From Dermatophilaceae bacterium Soc4.6 (GTDB lineage Bacteria > Actinomycetota > Actinomycetes > Actinomycetales > Dermatophilaceae), in NCBI GenBank assembly GCA_039889245.1, contig JAZGVH010000002.1, forward strand, positions 1,922,001 to 1,986,000: a DNA stretch of 64,000 nucleotides, given 5' to 3'. Below, piece after piece: positions 16,637 through 25,106 of this stretch. How positions within the stretch are numbered: the first letter of the stretch is position 1; the number at the start of each line of letters is the position of its first letter. The notes below the pieces were generated by a model. It saw nothing but the letters and a program-made list of their open reading frames with translations, was not told the DNA's origin and did no database searches. The position numbers and the translations under genes are program-made.

Positions 16637-17058
16637 TCAGACCTCGCTGTCGGCCTCGACCGCGTCGAACGCCTTGCGGGCAGCGATGAGGACCGGGTCC
16701 CACACGGTGGCGAACGGCGGGGCGTAGGACCGCTCCAGCGACAAGAGCTTGTCGCTCCTCGAGGTCGCGGCCCCTCACGGTCCGGGCGCACAGGTCAATC
16801 CCCACCACCTCGGTGCGGGTCCGCACGTCGATCCCGTTCACGCCGGGACTGGGTGGCGCTCCGCGAGATCAGAGCGTCCTGTGGGCGACCGTTCCGCTGA
16901 TCCAGTCGGGGATTCCAACATGCCGAGTACGAGGTGGGCCGCCCCCTCTCGAACGCCACGATGTGCAGATCATCAGCAGGCGCCGTTCGGGCGCCTGACT
17001 GGAAGCACTCATACCGGCAGCATCCCCCGCCGACCACGACCATCCGTTCCCCCGACAC
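16637..17058 (-). pseudogene. decayed CoA-disulfide-reductase-like flavoprotein, internal deletion
   Basis: The N-terminal piece reads MVVVGGG, then HIVAFERGRPTSYSACWNP, with frameshifts. The C-terminal piece reads LLSLERSYAPPFATVWDP and VLIAARKAFDAVEADSEV before a TGA (plus-strand TCA 16637-16639). Both match the intact flavoprotein at 23060-24463, but most of the middle is gone. It is therefore a paralogous remnant, diverged rather than a recent copy. Confidence 0.75.
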
Positions 17059-17325
17059 TGCCTCAGCTGAGTGTCTGGGGCCGCGGGATCGCCGGCGCGA
17101 TGCATGTGGTCCCGGTGCGTGTCCAGGCCGGACGACCGGTGCGGCGCCGGTGCCGCCCTTGGCTCAGTCTGCCGCGGCGTGGAGCCTCGGGTACACGAAG
17201 CCACGTCCCGAGATTCGCCTGCCCGGGGAGCGCAGGGCCGTCGATGAGTTCGGACCTTGTTACCGCGGTGTGTTCGCCTGTTCCCGGCACCTGCGTGTGT
17301 GGGGCCCTCGGGAACGGTACGTGGT
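17059..17325. other. 267-bp gap between two reductase remnants
   Basis: No coding, RNA or repeat feature is supported here. It is probably decayed sequence joining the two pseudogene pieces on either side. Confidence 0.4.
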
Positions 17326-17726
17326 TCAGGCGCAGCAGGAGGTGGGGAGCTGCTCACCGGGTTCGAAGAGCTTGGCGGCCAGGCGCAGGCTCTCGCTCAT
17401 CGTCAGGTACCGGGCCCAGGTCGCGGCCATGTCGTGCACGGTCATACCGGTCTTGATGGCGTAGGTGGCCGCGAGCATCAGCTCACCGGCGGCGGCGGCG
17501 TGGAGCCCAAGCAGCCGCCCGGTGTTCCCTTCAGCGACGAGCTTGACGGCGCCGAGGGTGTCGCGGAGTTGACCAGGGCCCGGGGAACGTCAGGGAGGTC
17601 CAAGGTGCGCCAGTCGCAGTCGTACCCGGCGTCCAGGGCCTGCTGATCGGTGGGTCCAGCGGAGGCGAGCTGGGGTCGGGTGAACATCACCGCGGGAAGC
17701 CCGACGTAGTTGGCGCTCATGCCCAA
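17326..17726 (-). pseudogene. mercuric reductase C-terminal remnant
   Basis: In one frame YVGLPAVMFTRPQLASAG and VPRALVNS match the dimerisation domain of MerA (compare LPRVTFTTPNIAAVGMT in the intact gene at 31569). After a one-base shift the next frame gives KLVAEGNTGRLLGLHA, then TGMTVHDMAATWARYLTMSE and the end LPTSCCA. The terminal Cys pair is a MerA hallmark that hands Hg(II) to the active site. The N-terminal two thirds are missing. Confidence 0.75.
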
Positions 17727-17740
17727 CAGCGAGCGACCCG

Positions 17741-18018
17741 ATGAAGCAGTTCACACGTCTCCACCCGAAACCGAGCACCCACTCAGACTCACCGCTCATC
17801 GGTCTGCGGTGGTCAACCGCTGGGTGAGAGATGGCGCACAATAAACGGACAATCTCGGTGAACCGAACGCTCCCGTGCAAGTCCCGCTGCGTACGGGAGG
17901 GCATATCCGCATGGCACTCGATCGTGCAGCAGACCCCCTGCATCATTCTGAAATCCTGGGCCAGCGGTTCATGACCGCTACGGTGCTGCACGCTACCCGT
18001 ACGGTCGACTGCGGTCCG
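17741..18018. other. gap without recognisable gene
   Basis: This 278-bp stretch between the merA remnant and a membrane gene shows no homology I can recognise. No repeat or tRNA is visible. Confidence 0.4.
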
Positions 18019-18465
18019 TCACCTGCCGAGCGGGAGCTGCAATGCTTTTCGCTGGCCAGAGAGGGTCCATCGGTAGAGGGCCGCCCACGCGGTGAAGCCG
18101 AGTGCGAGGCTCACGTACATGACGACGTAGTCGGGCTGGGCGTACATGCCCCAGTAGAGGACGCCTCCGGCGGCAAGGGAAGGCGCGGCGGCCCATGGGC
18201 GGCGCAGCGCGAGCCCGATCGTGACCAGCGCGACCGATACGAGAAGGATGACCGGGCCGTGCTCCAAGAGGAAGCCCAGGAAGCCGCCTTGGGTGGGCGC
18301 GGTCGACCCCGACATGGCGGCCATCCCTCCCGCGGCGCCCACACCGATCGCGGGCAGCGTCATCGCCACCGTGCAGGCCAGGGTTCCCCCGATCCCGAGC
18401 ACCCCGGCGGATCGGGACGCGACCCCAGGCGTGATGTCATCGCGATCGCTCGGAGCGGGCCCCAT
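18019..18465 (-). CDS. membrane protein in a metal-resistance context
   Basis: This 148-aa protein has about four membrane helices: LGIGGTLACTVAMTLPAIGV, HGPVILLVSVALVTIGLAL, APSLAAGGVLYWGMYA and YVVMYVSLALGFTAWAALY. One Cys lies in the first helix. I do not recognise the family; size and context resemble small mercury or heavy-metal transport proteins. ATG 18465 was chosen because GAAAGAGG lies 9-10 bases upstream. A start at 18522 would place the MerR-like operator almost against the coding region. Confidence 0.55.
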   Translation of the reverse strand: MGPAPSDRDDITPGVASRSAGVLGIGGTLACTVAMTLPAIGVGAAGGMAAMSGSTAPTQGGFLGFLLEHGPVILLVSVALVTIGLALRRPWAAAPSLAAGGVLYWGMYAQPDYVVMYVSLALGFTAWAALYRWTLSGQRKALQLPLGR

Positions 18466-18523
18466 GGTGCGGGGCCTCTTTCGTGGTCGGCTCGTACGAC
18501 GGGCGGTGAAGTGCGTCATCAAA

Positions 18524-19303
18524 CTACGACCTTGTCCTAGGGTGAAGACTCGAACCTTGGCGGCATACCTGCTCGGCGGAACAGCTGTGGCGTCGGCAAG
18601 ATCTTCGGGCGGCGAGGAGGCCGCCAGCGGTGAGGACGACCAGGACGGCGGCCGAGGTCAGGAACGGCCACGAGCCCGGTGCGGTTCCGAAGGTGCCGAG
18701 CGCCACGAAGGCGGCCGTACCCGGAACGATGCCCACCACCGTGCCGATGGCGTAGTCCCTGGTCCGGACCGACGTCAGTCCGGCGGCGTAGTTGACGACG
18801 GTGAACGGCAGGATGGGGACCAGTCGCACCGCGATGACCGCGGGTGTCCCCCGCCGGTTCAGCAACGCGTCGACGCGAGCGACCCGAGTGCCGGTGATCC
18901 GTTCTACGGCGTCCCGCCCCAGCGCCCTGCTCAGGGCGAACGCTGCCGCCGCCCCGAGGAGTGCCGCCACCAGGACCACCACGACTCCGAGCAGCAGCCC
19001 GAACAGCACGCCGGCGAGTGCGGCGAAGACGTTCTTGGGCAGTGGCAGTAGGGTCACCAGTGTGTAGAGCAGCACGAACAGGGCGGGCGCGGCCGGGCCG
19101 GCCCCGTCGATGCGTGCACGAACCTCCTGCGCGTCCGGCAGACCCCAGATGATGGCGGTCACTCCCGCGGTGACGAGGATCGCGACCAGGGTGAGCGGGC
19201 GCACCCATGCCAATCGGGCCGAGGGGCGCGGTGGTTCGGCATCGCGCAACTGCGCCTGACGCGCTGACCTGGATCCTGCTCCGTGGCGGGACTGCTGCCT
19301 CAC
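18524..19303 (-). CDS. TVP38/TMEM64 (DedA-like) membrane protein
   Basis: The 259-aa integral membrane protein carries the SNARE-associated/TVP38 signature: LLPLPKNVFAALAGVLFG, the re-entrant segment VRLVPILPFTVVNYAAGLTSV and a second loop GTVVGIVPGTAAFVALGTF. Five to six helices are predicted. GTG 19303 was chosen; it overlaps the TGA of the thioredoxin remnant (GTGA), indicating coupled translation. TVP38 proteins often accompany mercuric-reductase-like flavoproteins, but their role is unclear. The C-terminal tail is Cys and Arg rich. Confidence 0.8.
   Translation of the reverse strand: MRQQSRHGAGSRSARQAQLRDAEPPRPSARLAWVRPLTLVAILVTAGVTAIIWGLPDAQEVRARIDGAGPAAPALFVLLYTLVTLLPLPKNVFAALAGVLFGLLLGVVVVLVAALLGAAAAFALSRALGRDAVERITGTRVARVDALLNRRGTPAVIAVRLVPILPFTVVNYAAGLTSVRTRDYAIGTVVGIVPGTAAFVALGTFGTAPGSWPFLTSAAVLVVLTAGGLLAARRSCRRHSCSAEQVCRQGSSLHPRTRS
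18529..18550 (-). promoter_or_regulatory. MerR-type operator upstream of the membrane gene
   Basis: On the minus strand TTCACCC-TAGG-ACAAGG followed by TAGTTT aligns base for base with the operator at 22411-22436 (TTACCCC, then CAAGG, then TACGGT). The -35 region is weak. It probably serves the gene at 18019 and shares the regulator encoded at 22465. Confidence 0.5.
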
Positions 19304-19590
19304 TGGGGGGACCGTGGGCAGGTGCGTGGCCGGTGCGCATCCAGCGGCTGCCAAACCTCGTGACCCGGGATCGGTCCGTCGAGGCGGGCCACCTCGCGGC
19401 CGTCGCGAGGCAGGATCACAGGGGATGGACTGCACGTCGACGTCACCGGCGCGCGATCTGCGCCAGCCGAGGCTCCAGTGCTCGGCACGGCGCGCACGAG
19501 GCCAGCCAGAAGTCCAGCAGCACGAGGCCCGGCGCCTCGGAACGCGGCGCTCAGGTCGGTGTAGTCGAGGGGGTGGAAGGAGGAGGTCAT
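19300..19590 (-). pseudogene. thioredoxin-like gene broken by frameshifts
   Basis: ATG 19590 gives MTSSFHPLDYTDLSAAFRGA. The next frame gives LVLLDFWLASCAPCRALEP, a thioredoxin active site of CAPC type. A further frame gives VDVQSIP, and the first frame resumes with ILPRDGREVARLDGPIPGHE. Three shifts are needed to read one ~95-aa protein. It sits between the P-type ATPase and TVP38 genes in the MerR-controlled operon. Clustered base errors are an alternative to true decay. Confidence 0.65.
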
Positions 19591-19616
19591 GGGACTCCAT
19601 GGAGAGGAAGGGGACA

Positions 19617-22070
19617 TCAGGAGGGCTGGTGCCCGGGGGTGGCCTCGCTGGTGCGGCGGGCGACGCTGCCGATCGCGTCGAACAGCAGGGAGGGACGGGC
19701 GCCGATCGAGTTGGCGAAGATGGCGGTCACTGAGGCAGCCATCGCGATCATCGCCCAGACCGGTTGGACGATTCCCGTAGTCGCCAGCGGGATGCCGATG
19801 CCGTTGAAGGTGAACGCCAGGGCGACGTTGTGGCGGGTACGCCGGTAGGCGAAGCGCGACAGGTCCCGGGCGGCGAGAGCACCGTGGGCGTCGCGCACGA
19901 TGATGACGTCGGCGGACTCCACGGCGATGTCGGTGCCGCCGCCCATCGCCACGCCGACGCCGGCCTGCATCAGGGCTGGGGCGTCGTTGATGCCGTCCCC
20001 GACCATGGCCACGCGGGCGCCCCCGGTCTGGAACTCCCGCACGATGGCGGCCTTGTCCTCGGGGAGCACCCCGGCCCGGACGTCGTCGATTCCCAGCTGG
20101 GCGGCGATGATCGCGGCCGTGCGGGGGTTGTCGCCGGTGACCAGGACCGGGGTGAGCCCGGCACCCTTCAGCTGGGCGAGGGCCTCGACGGCGTCCGTGC
20201 GCAGCTGGTCGCCAAGCGCGATCACCCCGACCGGGGCCAGGTCGGCCGCGATGGCGATCACGGTGTGCCCGGCCTGTTCGAGTCGGCCGATGGATTCGGT
20301 GAGCGGTGCGAGGTCGACACCGCGGTCGGTGAGAAGCTGCGGTCTGCCGACCAGGATGTCGCGGCCTTCGATCCGTGCGGTCACGCCGAGCCCGGTGAGT
20401 GAGGTGAAGTCTTGGGCCGGGGGAAGGCTCAGTCCGTGGTTGTCTGCGAAGGCAACGACGGCGCGGGCCAGGGGGTGCTCGGAGGACCACTCCGCAGCGG
20501 CCGCGAACCGCAACAGGTCCTCCTCGTGGTCGAGGGCCTCGATCGCCCGGACGTCGGGACGCCCTTCGGTCAGGGTCCCGGTCTTGTCGAGCAGGATGGT
20601 CCTGACCTGGCCGAAGGTCTGGAACGCCTCCCCGGTGCGCATGATGATGCCCCGGTCGGCGGCCTCCCCAGCGGCCCGGACGATCGCGAGCGGTGCGGCG
20701 ATCCCGATCGCGCACGGGTAGCCCATGACCAGCACCCCGAGCGCGGCGAACACACCCCGGCGTACGTCCGGCTGCCCGGTCAGCGCCCAGCTGCCGACCA
20801 ACCAGCCGACCAACGCCAGTCCCGAGACGACCAGGACGGCCGGGGTGTAAACCCGCAGGACCCGGTCCACGAGGTGCAAGATGCCGGGCTTGAGGGCCCG
20901 GGCGTCCTCCACGTGGCGCACGACCTGGGCCAGGAAGCTCTCGGTGCCGACTCTGGTCGCGGTGACCAGCAGACTGCCGGCACCGTTGATCGACCCGCCC
21001 ACCACCTCGTCACCGGGGCCGACCTCGCTCGGCACCGGCTCCCCGGTCACCAGTGAGACGTCCACAACCGAGAAGCCCTCGCGGACCTGTCCGTCGACCG
21101 GGATCCGCTCGCCCGGGCGGACCCGCACCAGGTCCCGCGCCGCGACCTGCGCGATCGCGACGTCGCGCTCGGCGCCGTCATGGACGACGCGAGCGGTGTC
21201 GGGCTGGAGGTCCAACAGCTTCTTCACCGACTGGCTCGAGCGGGTCTTGACCAGCAGCGAGAGCCACTCGGAGAAGATGTGGTAGTTCGCCACCAGCACG
21301 GTGACCGCGAAGAACGACGCGGTCGGATAGCCGCGGAAGACGCCGGACAGGCCGATCACTCCCCCGGCGATACCGGAGAACGCACCCACCTCGAGCAGAA
21401 CATTCTGGTTGAGGATCCCGCGTCGGGCGGCCTGGTAGGCCATCCGCAAGATGTGCGGCGCGACCCCGAAGACCACCATTAGCGCGAGCACACCGGTCAA
21501 CCATCCAGCCGCGGGATCCCCGATCGGCGCTGCCGCTCGACCGGTGTAGAGCAACGCCGCCGGGCTAAGGACAGCCAGCGAGCCAAGCAGGGCCTTTCGG
21601 CGCCCGGCGGGTCGGAGCACGGCGTAGGAGACCGGCACCATCAGCGCGACGACCGACGCCGGCACCAGCAACGACCAGAGCCCGGAGACCGAGAGGATCA
21701 ACGCGATCGCGGCGAGGCTCGCGGTGACCGCACCCAGCAGCCGCACGCCCTCGCGGACCAGGTCGGCTTCCTCATCCTCGAACGGACGCAGCTTGCGCGG
21801 GTCGTAGAGGTCGTAGCCGATGTCACGCAGCGTGCCCAGGATCTCCTCGGGGGTGATCACGGCCGTCTCGTAGTCGATCAACGCCTGCTCGTGGGTCAGA
21901 CTGACCGCGACCTGCTGCACCCCCGGCATGCGGCCCAATGCCTTCTCGATGGTGCCGGTGCACAGCGAGCAGTGCAGACCCGCGATCCGGGCCCGGATCC
22001 GCGCCTGGCCCTCGGTGCCACTGGGCTCGGACGCCCACAAGTCCTCGGCGGCCTCCGCGGCGGCCGTCAT
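19617..22070 (-). CDS. P1B-type heavy-metal translocating ATPase
   Basis: This 817-aa pump has an N-terminal HMA domain with C34 and C37 (GLHCSLCTG) and eight predicted helices. The actuator loop is SLVTGEPVPSEV, the phosphorylation motif is DKTGTLTEG (D495), and SEHPLA and VGDGINDAPAL follow. The cargo motif in helix 6 reads GYPCAIG (Y451-P452-C453) instead of the CPC of copper pumps, so specificity is uncertain. It should export soft metal ions across the cytoplasmic membrane. Its start overlaps the upstream HMA gene by 4 bases (ATGA). Confidence 0.92.
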   Translation of the reverse strand: MTAAAEAAEDLWASEPSGTEGQARIRARIAGLHCSLCTGTIEKALGRMPGVQQVAVSLTHEQALIDYETAVITPEEILGTLRDIGYDLYDPRKLRPFEDEEADLVREGVRLLGAVTASLAAIALILSVSGLWSLLVPASVVALMVPVSYAVLRPAGRRKALLGSLAVLSPAALLYTGRAAAPIGDPAAGWLTGVLALMVVFGVAPHILRMAYQAARRGILNQNVLLEVGAFSGIAGGVIGLSGVFRGYPTASFFAVTVLVANYHIFSEWLSLLVKTRSSQSVKKLLDLQPDTARVVHDGAERDVAIAQVAARDLVRVRPGERIPVDGQVREGFSVVDVSLVTGEPVPSEVGPGDEVVGGSINGAGSLLVTATRVGTESFLAQVVRHVEDARALKPGILHLVDRVLRVYTPAVLVVSGLALVGWLVGSWALTGQPDVRRGVFAALGVLVMGYPCAIGIAAPLAIVRAAGEAADRGIIMRTGEAFQTFGQVRTILLDKTGTLTEGRPDVRAIEALDHEEDLLRFAAAAEWSSEHPLARAVVAFADNHGLSLPPAQDFTSLTGLGVTARIEGRDILVGRPQLLTDRGVDLAPLTESIGRLEQAGHTVIAIAADLAPVGVIALGDQLRTDAVEALAQLKGAGLTPVLVTGDNPRTAAIIAAQLGIDDVRAGVLPEDKAAIVREFQTGGARVAMVGDGINDAPALMQAGVGVAMGGGTDIAVESADVIIVRDAHGALAARDLSRFAYRRTRHNVALAFTFNGIGIPLATTGIVQPVWAMIAMAASVTAIFANSIGARPSLLFDAIGSVARRTSEATPGHQPS

Positions 22071-22357
22071 CCCTCCCCCCGCTCGACCGGCTCGGTATCG
22101 AGGTTCGTGTCGGTGTCGATCTTCGTGTTTGTGTCGGTCTCGACGGTGTAGCCGGCCAGGACGATCCGATCGACCACCGCCCCGCGGTCCGTGCTGGCGG
22201 AGTCGAAGCGCAGCCTCACCTCACCCGTCAGATGGTCCGCAGTGGCCTCCGCAACCCCGTCCAGACGACGCAGCGCGGTACCGATCCGCTGCTCACAGCC
22301 GGCACAGCTCATGCCCTGCACCTGCAGTCTCAGGGCCTGCGGATTACTGTCGGTCAT
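22067..22357 (-). CDS. HMA-domain metal-binding protein (chaperone-like)
   Basis: This 96-aa protein has one heavy-metal-associated domain with the GMSCAGCEQRIG motif near residue 15 and the usual beta-alpha-beta-beta-alpha-beta order. A Thr/Asp-rich tail (TDTNTKIDTDTN) is unusual for these chaperones. The ATG at 22357 has an ideal AGGAGG upstream. It is first in a MerR-controlled operon and likely passes metal to the ATPase encoded just downstream. Confidence 0.88.
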   Translation of the reverse strand: MTDSNPQALRLQVQGMSCAGCEQRIGTALRRLDGVAEATADHLTGEVRLRFDSASTDRGAVVDRIVLAGYTVETDTNTKIDTDTNLDTEPVERGEG

Positions 22358-22410
22358 CGGTGTTCGCCTCCTGGAAAAGCCTCGTCCAACGTGAACACGA
22401 CTACCGTAGA

Positions 22411-22436
22411 ACCTTGCCCCCGGGGTAAGGTCAAAC
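22411..22436 (-). promoter_or_regulatory. MerR-family operator/promoter
   Basis: ACCTTGCCCC and GGGGTAAGGT form a dyad around a single C. On the minus strand TTGACC and TACGGT flank it with a 20-bp spacer, the geometry that MerR-family activators need. It lies between the HMA gene and the regulator gene and should drive the pump operon, with autoregulation of the regulator. Confidence 0.8.
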
Positions 22437-22464
22437 CGATGCGTGATCACGCACGAGGAGGACG

Positions 22465-22890
22465 ATGATGCAACTCGTGACCGTCGGAGGCGCTGCCGAC
22501 CAGACAGGGCTCAGCGCCAAAGCGATCCGTCTCTACGAACGCAAGGGACTGCTCACGCAAGCCGACCGGACCGAGGCCGGGTACCGCCTGTTCACCCCCG
22601 ACGACATCGCGGTCCTGGTCTTCATCCGACGCGCCAAGACCCTGGACCTGGGACTGGACGAGATCAAGGACATCCTTGATCTCCAACGAGGCGGCGAGCA
22701 GCCGTGCCAACGAGTCACCGCGATGCTCGACACCCACCTGGCCGACCTCGACCGCAAGCTCGCCGACCTCCGCAAGCTGCGCGCATCCCTGCGCAACGCA
22801 CGTCGCGCGGCGGCCACCGCCCGGCGAGACGGCAACGCCGCCGTCGTGTGCCAGATCATCGAATCCGCGTCCACCTCACCCGCTCGCTGA
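22465..22890 (+). CDS. MerR-family metal-responsive regulator
   Basis: The 141-aa protein has the MerR winged HTH (TGLSAKAIRLYERKGLL and RTEAGYRLFTPDDIAVLVFI), a dimerisation coiled coil (DRKLADLRKLRASLRNARRA) and C-terminal Cys residues. QPCQRV and VVCQII could bind a metal. It diverges from the pump operon across the MerR-type operator. The start (ATG 22465 or 22468) follows GAGGAGGAC. The inducing metal is unknown; Cu(I), Ag(I), Au(I), Hg(II) or Pb(II)-type sensors all look similar. Confidence 0.88.
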   Translation: MMQLVTVGGAADQTGLSAKAIRLYERKGLLTQADRTEAGYRLFTPDDIAVLVFIRRAKTLDLGLDEIKDILDLQRGGEQPCQRVTAMLDTHLADLDRKLADLRKLRASLRNARRAAATARRDGNAAVVCQIIESASTSPAR

Positions 22891-22906
22891 CCCCAAGGGG
22901 TTCCGC

Positions 22907-22922
22907 GCGGGCGCCCGCCCGC
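22907..22922 (+). terminator. weak terminator-like hairpin
   Basis: GCGGGC and GCCCGC form a 6-bp GC stem with a 4-nt loop just after the MerR-family gene. No T-run follows, so support is weak. Confidence 0.25.
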
Positions 22923-23059
22923 GTCGGGAGAGGCTGAACCGCTCACGCTCTCCCGAGCCGAGCTGTATGGCGGCTTCGATTGGAGGAGTGAGAGTCGTCG
23001 CAGCCGGCATCTGCTGGGTCGAGGACCGTGCCGAGCCGCCAGTGAATGGTGACTCGTCC

Positions 23060-24463
23060 TCAGCGGGTGGGGCGGGTCGAGCCCTCGTTGGTCTCCCGGT
23101 CGGCTTCGACGGCCTGGGTGGCTTTGCGGGCGGCGATCAGGACGGGGTCCCAGACTGGGGAGAACGGTGGGGCGTAGGACAGGTCGAGGTTGAGCAGCTC
23201 GGCGACGGTCGTCTCGTGCCACAGTGCCGTGGCCAGGACGTCGATGCGTTTGGCGGCGCCCTCCTCGCCGACGATCTGGGCGCCCAGCAGCCGCCCGGTG
23301 CCCCGCTCCGCGACGAGCTTGGTGCGGATCGGTTTGGCGCCCGGGTAGTACCCGGCTCGGGTGGTCGAGTCGACCGAGACGCTGACGGCCTCGAACCCGG
23401 CGGCCTCGGCGTCGGCCTCTCCCAGGCCGGTACGGCCGACCTCGACGTTGCAGATCTTGGTCACCGCCGTGCCCAGCACGCCGGGGAAGGTCGCGTATCC
23501 GCCGCCGAGGTTGATCCCCGCGGTGCGGCCTTCTTTGTTGGCATGCGTGCCCAGCGCGATCGTGACCGGCCGGCGCGAGACCCGGTGGAACTTCTCCACG
23601 CAGTCCCCCGCAGCCCACACTCCGGGCGCCCGGGTCCGCATCCGCTGGTCGACCGCGATGGCGCCGGTGGGACCCAGCGGGATGCCGGCGGACGCGGCGA
23701 GCGCGGTGTGGGGGCGCACCCCTAGGCCGAGGATGACCAGGTCGGCGCGGACGGTGCCCTGGTCGGTCACCACCGCGCGGACGCGGCCGGTGTCGGTCTC
23801 GAAGCCGGTCACGGTCTCCTCGAGCCGCAGCGTCATCGTGAACCGCCGCATCGCCTCGACCAACAGGCCGCCCATGTCGGGGTCCAGGGTGTCCATCGGG
23901 GTGCGGCCCCGCTGGATGACGGTGACGGGGATCCCCCGCGCGCACAGGGCTTCGGCCAGTTCCAGGCCGATGTATCCGGCGCCGACCACGACCGCGCTGC
24001 GGGGAGGTTCGGCCTCGAGCGCGGCACGAACGGCCAGCCCGTCATCGAGGGTCTGCACCCCGAAGATCCCCCCGGCGTCGATCCCGGGCAGCGGCGGACG
24101 GATCGGCACCGCGCCGGTGGCGATCATCAGCTGGTCGAAGGCCTCCCAGGTCTCACCACCGGTGGTGAGGTCGCGGGCCAGGACTGCGCGCCGGTCCAGG
24201 TCGATGGCCATCACCTCGTGACGGACCCGGGCGTCGATCGCGTGGTCGTGGGCGAACTGCTGCGGCGTGCGGGCGATCAAGGCGTCCAGCTCACCGACTT
24301 GGTTGCCGATGAAGTAGGGGATGCCGCAGGCCGAGTAGGAGGTGTAGCTTCCACGCTCGAACGCGACGATCTCGAGGTCATCCGGGTCGCGTTCCCGGCG
24401 GGCCGCCGAGGCCGCGCTCATCCCCGCCGCGTCCCCGCCGACCACGACCAGCCGCTGTCTCAT
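23060..24463 (-). CDS. CoA-disulfide-reductase-like FAD/NAD(P) oxidoreductase
   Basis: This 467-aa flavoprotein starts MRQRLVVVGGDAAGMSAAS (FAD motif). Its single redox Cys, C46, lies in SYTSYSACGIPYFIG, as in CoA-disulfide reductases and NADH oxidases. AVVVGAGYIGLELAEAL binds NAD(P)H, GVWAAGDCVEKFH is the second FAD motif, and APPFSPVWDPVLIAARKA is the C-terminal interface. It probably reduces a low-molecular-weight thiol disulfide or persulfide in the cytosol. The start overlaps the DsbA-like gene by ATGA. A decayed paralogue lies at 16637-17058. Confidence 0.88.
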   Translation of the reverse strand: MRQRLVVVGGDAAGMSAASAARRERDPDDLEIVAFERGSYTSYSACGIPYFIGNQVGELDALIARTPQQFAHDHAIDARVRHEVMAIDLDRRAVLARDLTTGGETWEAFDQLMIATGAVPIRPPLPGIDAGGIFGVQTLDDGLAVRAALEAEPPRSAVVVGAGYIGLELAEALCARGIPVTVIQRGRTPMDTLDPDMGGLLVEAMRRFTMTLRLEETVTGFETDTGRVRAVVTDQGTVRADLVILGLGVRPHTALAASAGIPLGPTGAIAVDQRMRTRAPGVWAAGDCVEKFHRVSRRPVTIALGTHANKEGRTAGINLGGGYATFPGVLGTAVTKICNVEVGRTGLGEADAEAAGFEAVSVSVDSTTRAGYYPGAKPIRTKLVAERGTGRLLGAQIVGEEGAAKRIDVLATALWHETTVAELLNLDLSYAPPFSPVWDPVLIAARKATQAVEADRETNEGSTRPTR

Positions 24464-25047
24464 CTGGCGGCCTTGGGCTCGGGGAGCACCCGGTGCCACT
24501 CCCGCAGGTCCGGCGCACCCGAGGCGAGCTGGTGTACCTGGTCCCACAGCGGCCACCGCCGGTCCGCGCTCGGGACGCTGTCGAGCTTGACGAACACCGT
24601 GTGGTCCTCATCGAGCACCAGGCTCGGGGTGCCGAACACACCCAGCCGCTTGGCCGCGGCGTGCTCCCCGGCCAGTGCCTCGAACGCCCGGTCGTGGTCG
24701 AAGTCGCCCAGCCCGGCATTGCGACCGAACCCCACGATGTCTTCGGTCGAGAGCCGGCCGGTCTCCTCGTGCCAGGCGTCAAACATCCGCCGACGGTACT
24801 GATCGACGTCCCCGTCATCGGCACCGACCGCCAGATGGACCGCGAGCGCGATCAGCGACACGTTCTCGCCCAACGCGCGCTGGCTGAAGACCGGCGGTCC
24901 GTCCCCGGCCCGGTTCTGCTCGAGCAGCGAGAACGGCCGCCACACCACCCGCACACCGTCCACGGCGTCGAGCCAGTGCCGGGCCCGGTTGGAGAACCCG
25001 CAGGTGTAGTCGAAGAACACCTCAACATCGTTCACGATCGTCCTCAT
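24460..25047 (-). CDS. DsbA/FrnE-like thioredoxin-fold protein
   Basis: The 195-aa protein begins with a beta strand into VFFDYTCGFSNRA, a thioredoxin-type active site of CxxS form (C16, S19). This suits monothiol reduction or thiol transfer rather than disulfide formation. GVFGTPSLVLDE is the cis-Pro loop, and the helical insert (residues ~60-130) is of DsbA type. No signal peptide is present, so it is cytosolic. It is the first gene of a two-gene operon with the flavoprotein, which may be its reductase. Confidence 0.85.
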   Translation of the reverse strand: MRTIVNDVEVFFDYTCGFSNRARHWLDAVDGVRVVWRPFSLLEQNRAGDGPPVFSQRALGENVSLIALAVHLAVGADDGDVDQYRRRMFDAWHEETGRLSTEDIVGFGRNAGLGDFDHDRAFEALAGEHAAAKRLGVFGTPSLVLDEDHTVFVKLDSVPSADRRWPLWDQVHQLASGAPDLREWHRVLPEPKAAR

Positions 25048-25049
25048 CT

Positions 25050-25074
25050 CACTTCAATTAGTTCACACCAAGTG
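25050..25074. promoter_or_regulatory. inverted repeat before the DsbA-like gene
   Basis: CACTT and AAGTG arms are separated by 15 bp immediately upstream of the DsbA-like start codon. This could be a repressor site; the arms are short. Confidence 0.3.
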
Positions 25075-25106
25075 GGTCATTCAGTCCTCGCCTCCCATCC
25101 GGAGGG

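Noticed and set aside
18463-18522. Upstream start (MMTHFTARR) for the membrane gene at 18019
   Set aside because: It would put the start codon 7 bp from the MerR-like operator and has no ribosome site, whereas ATG 18465 has GAAAGAGG at a good distance.
20412-21056. Plus-strand frames opposite the P-type ATPase
   Set aside because: Antisense to an intact, motif-complete ATPase.
22907-22922. Strong intrinsic terminator after the MerR-family gene
   Set aside because: The hairpin is only 6 bp with no T-run; it is kept as a weak feature rather than a finding.
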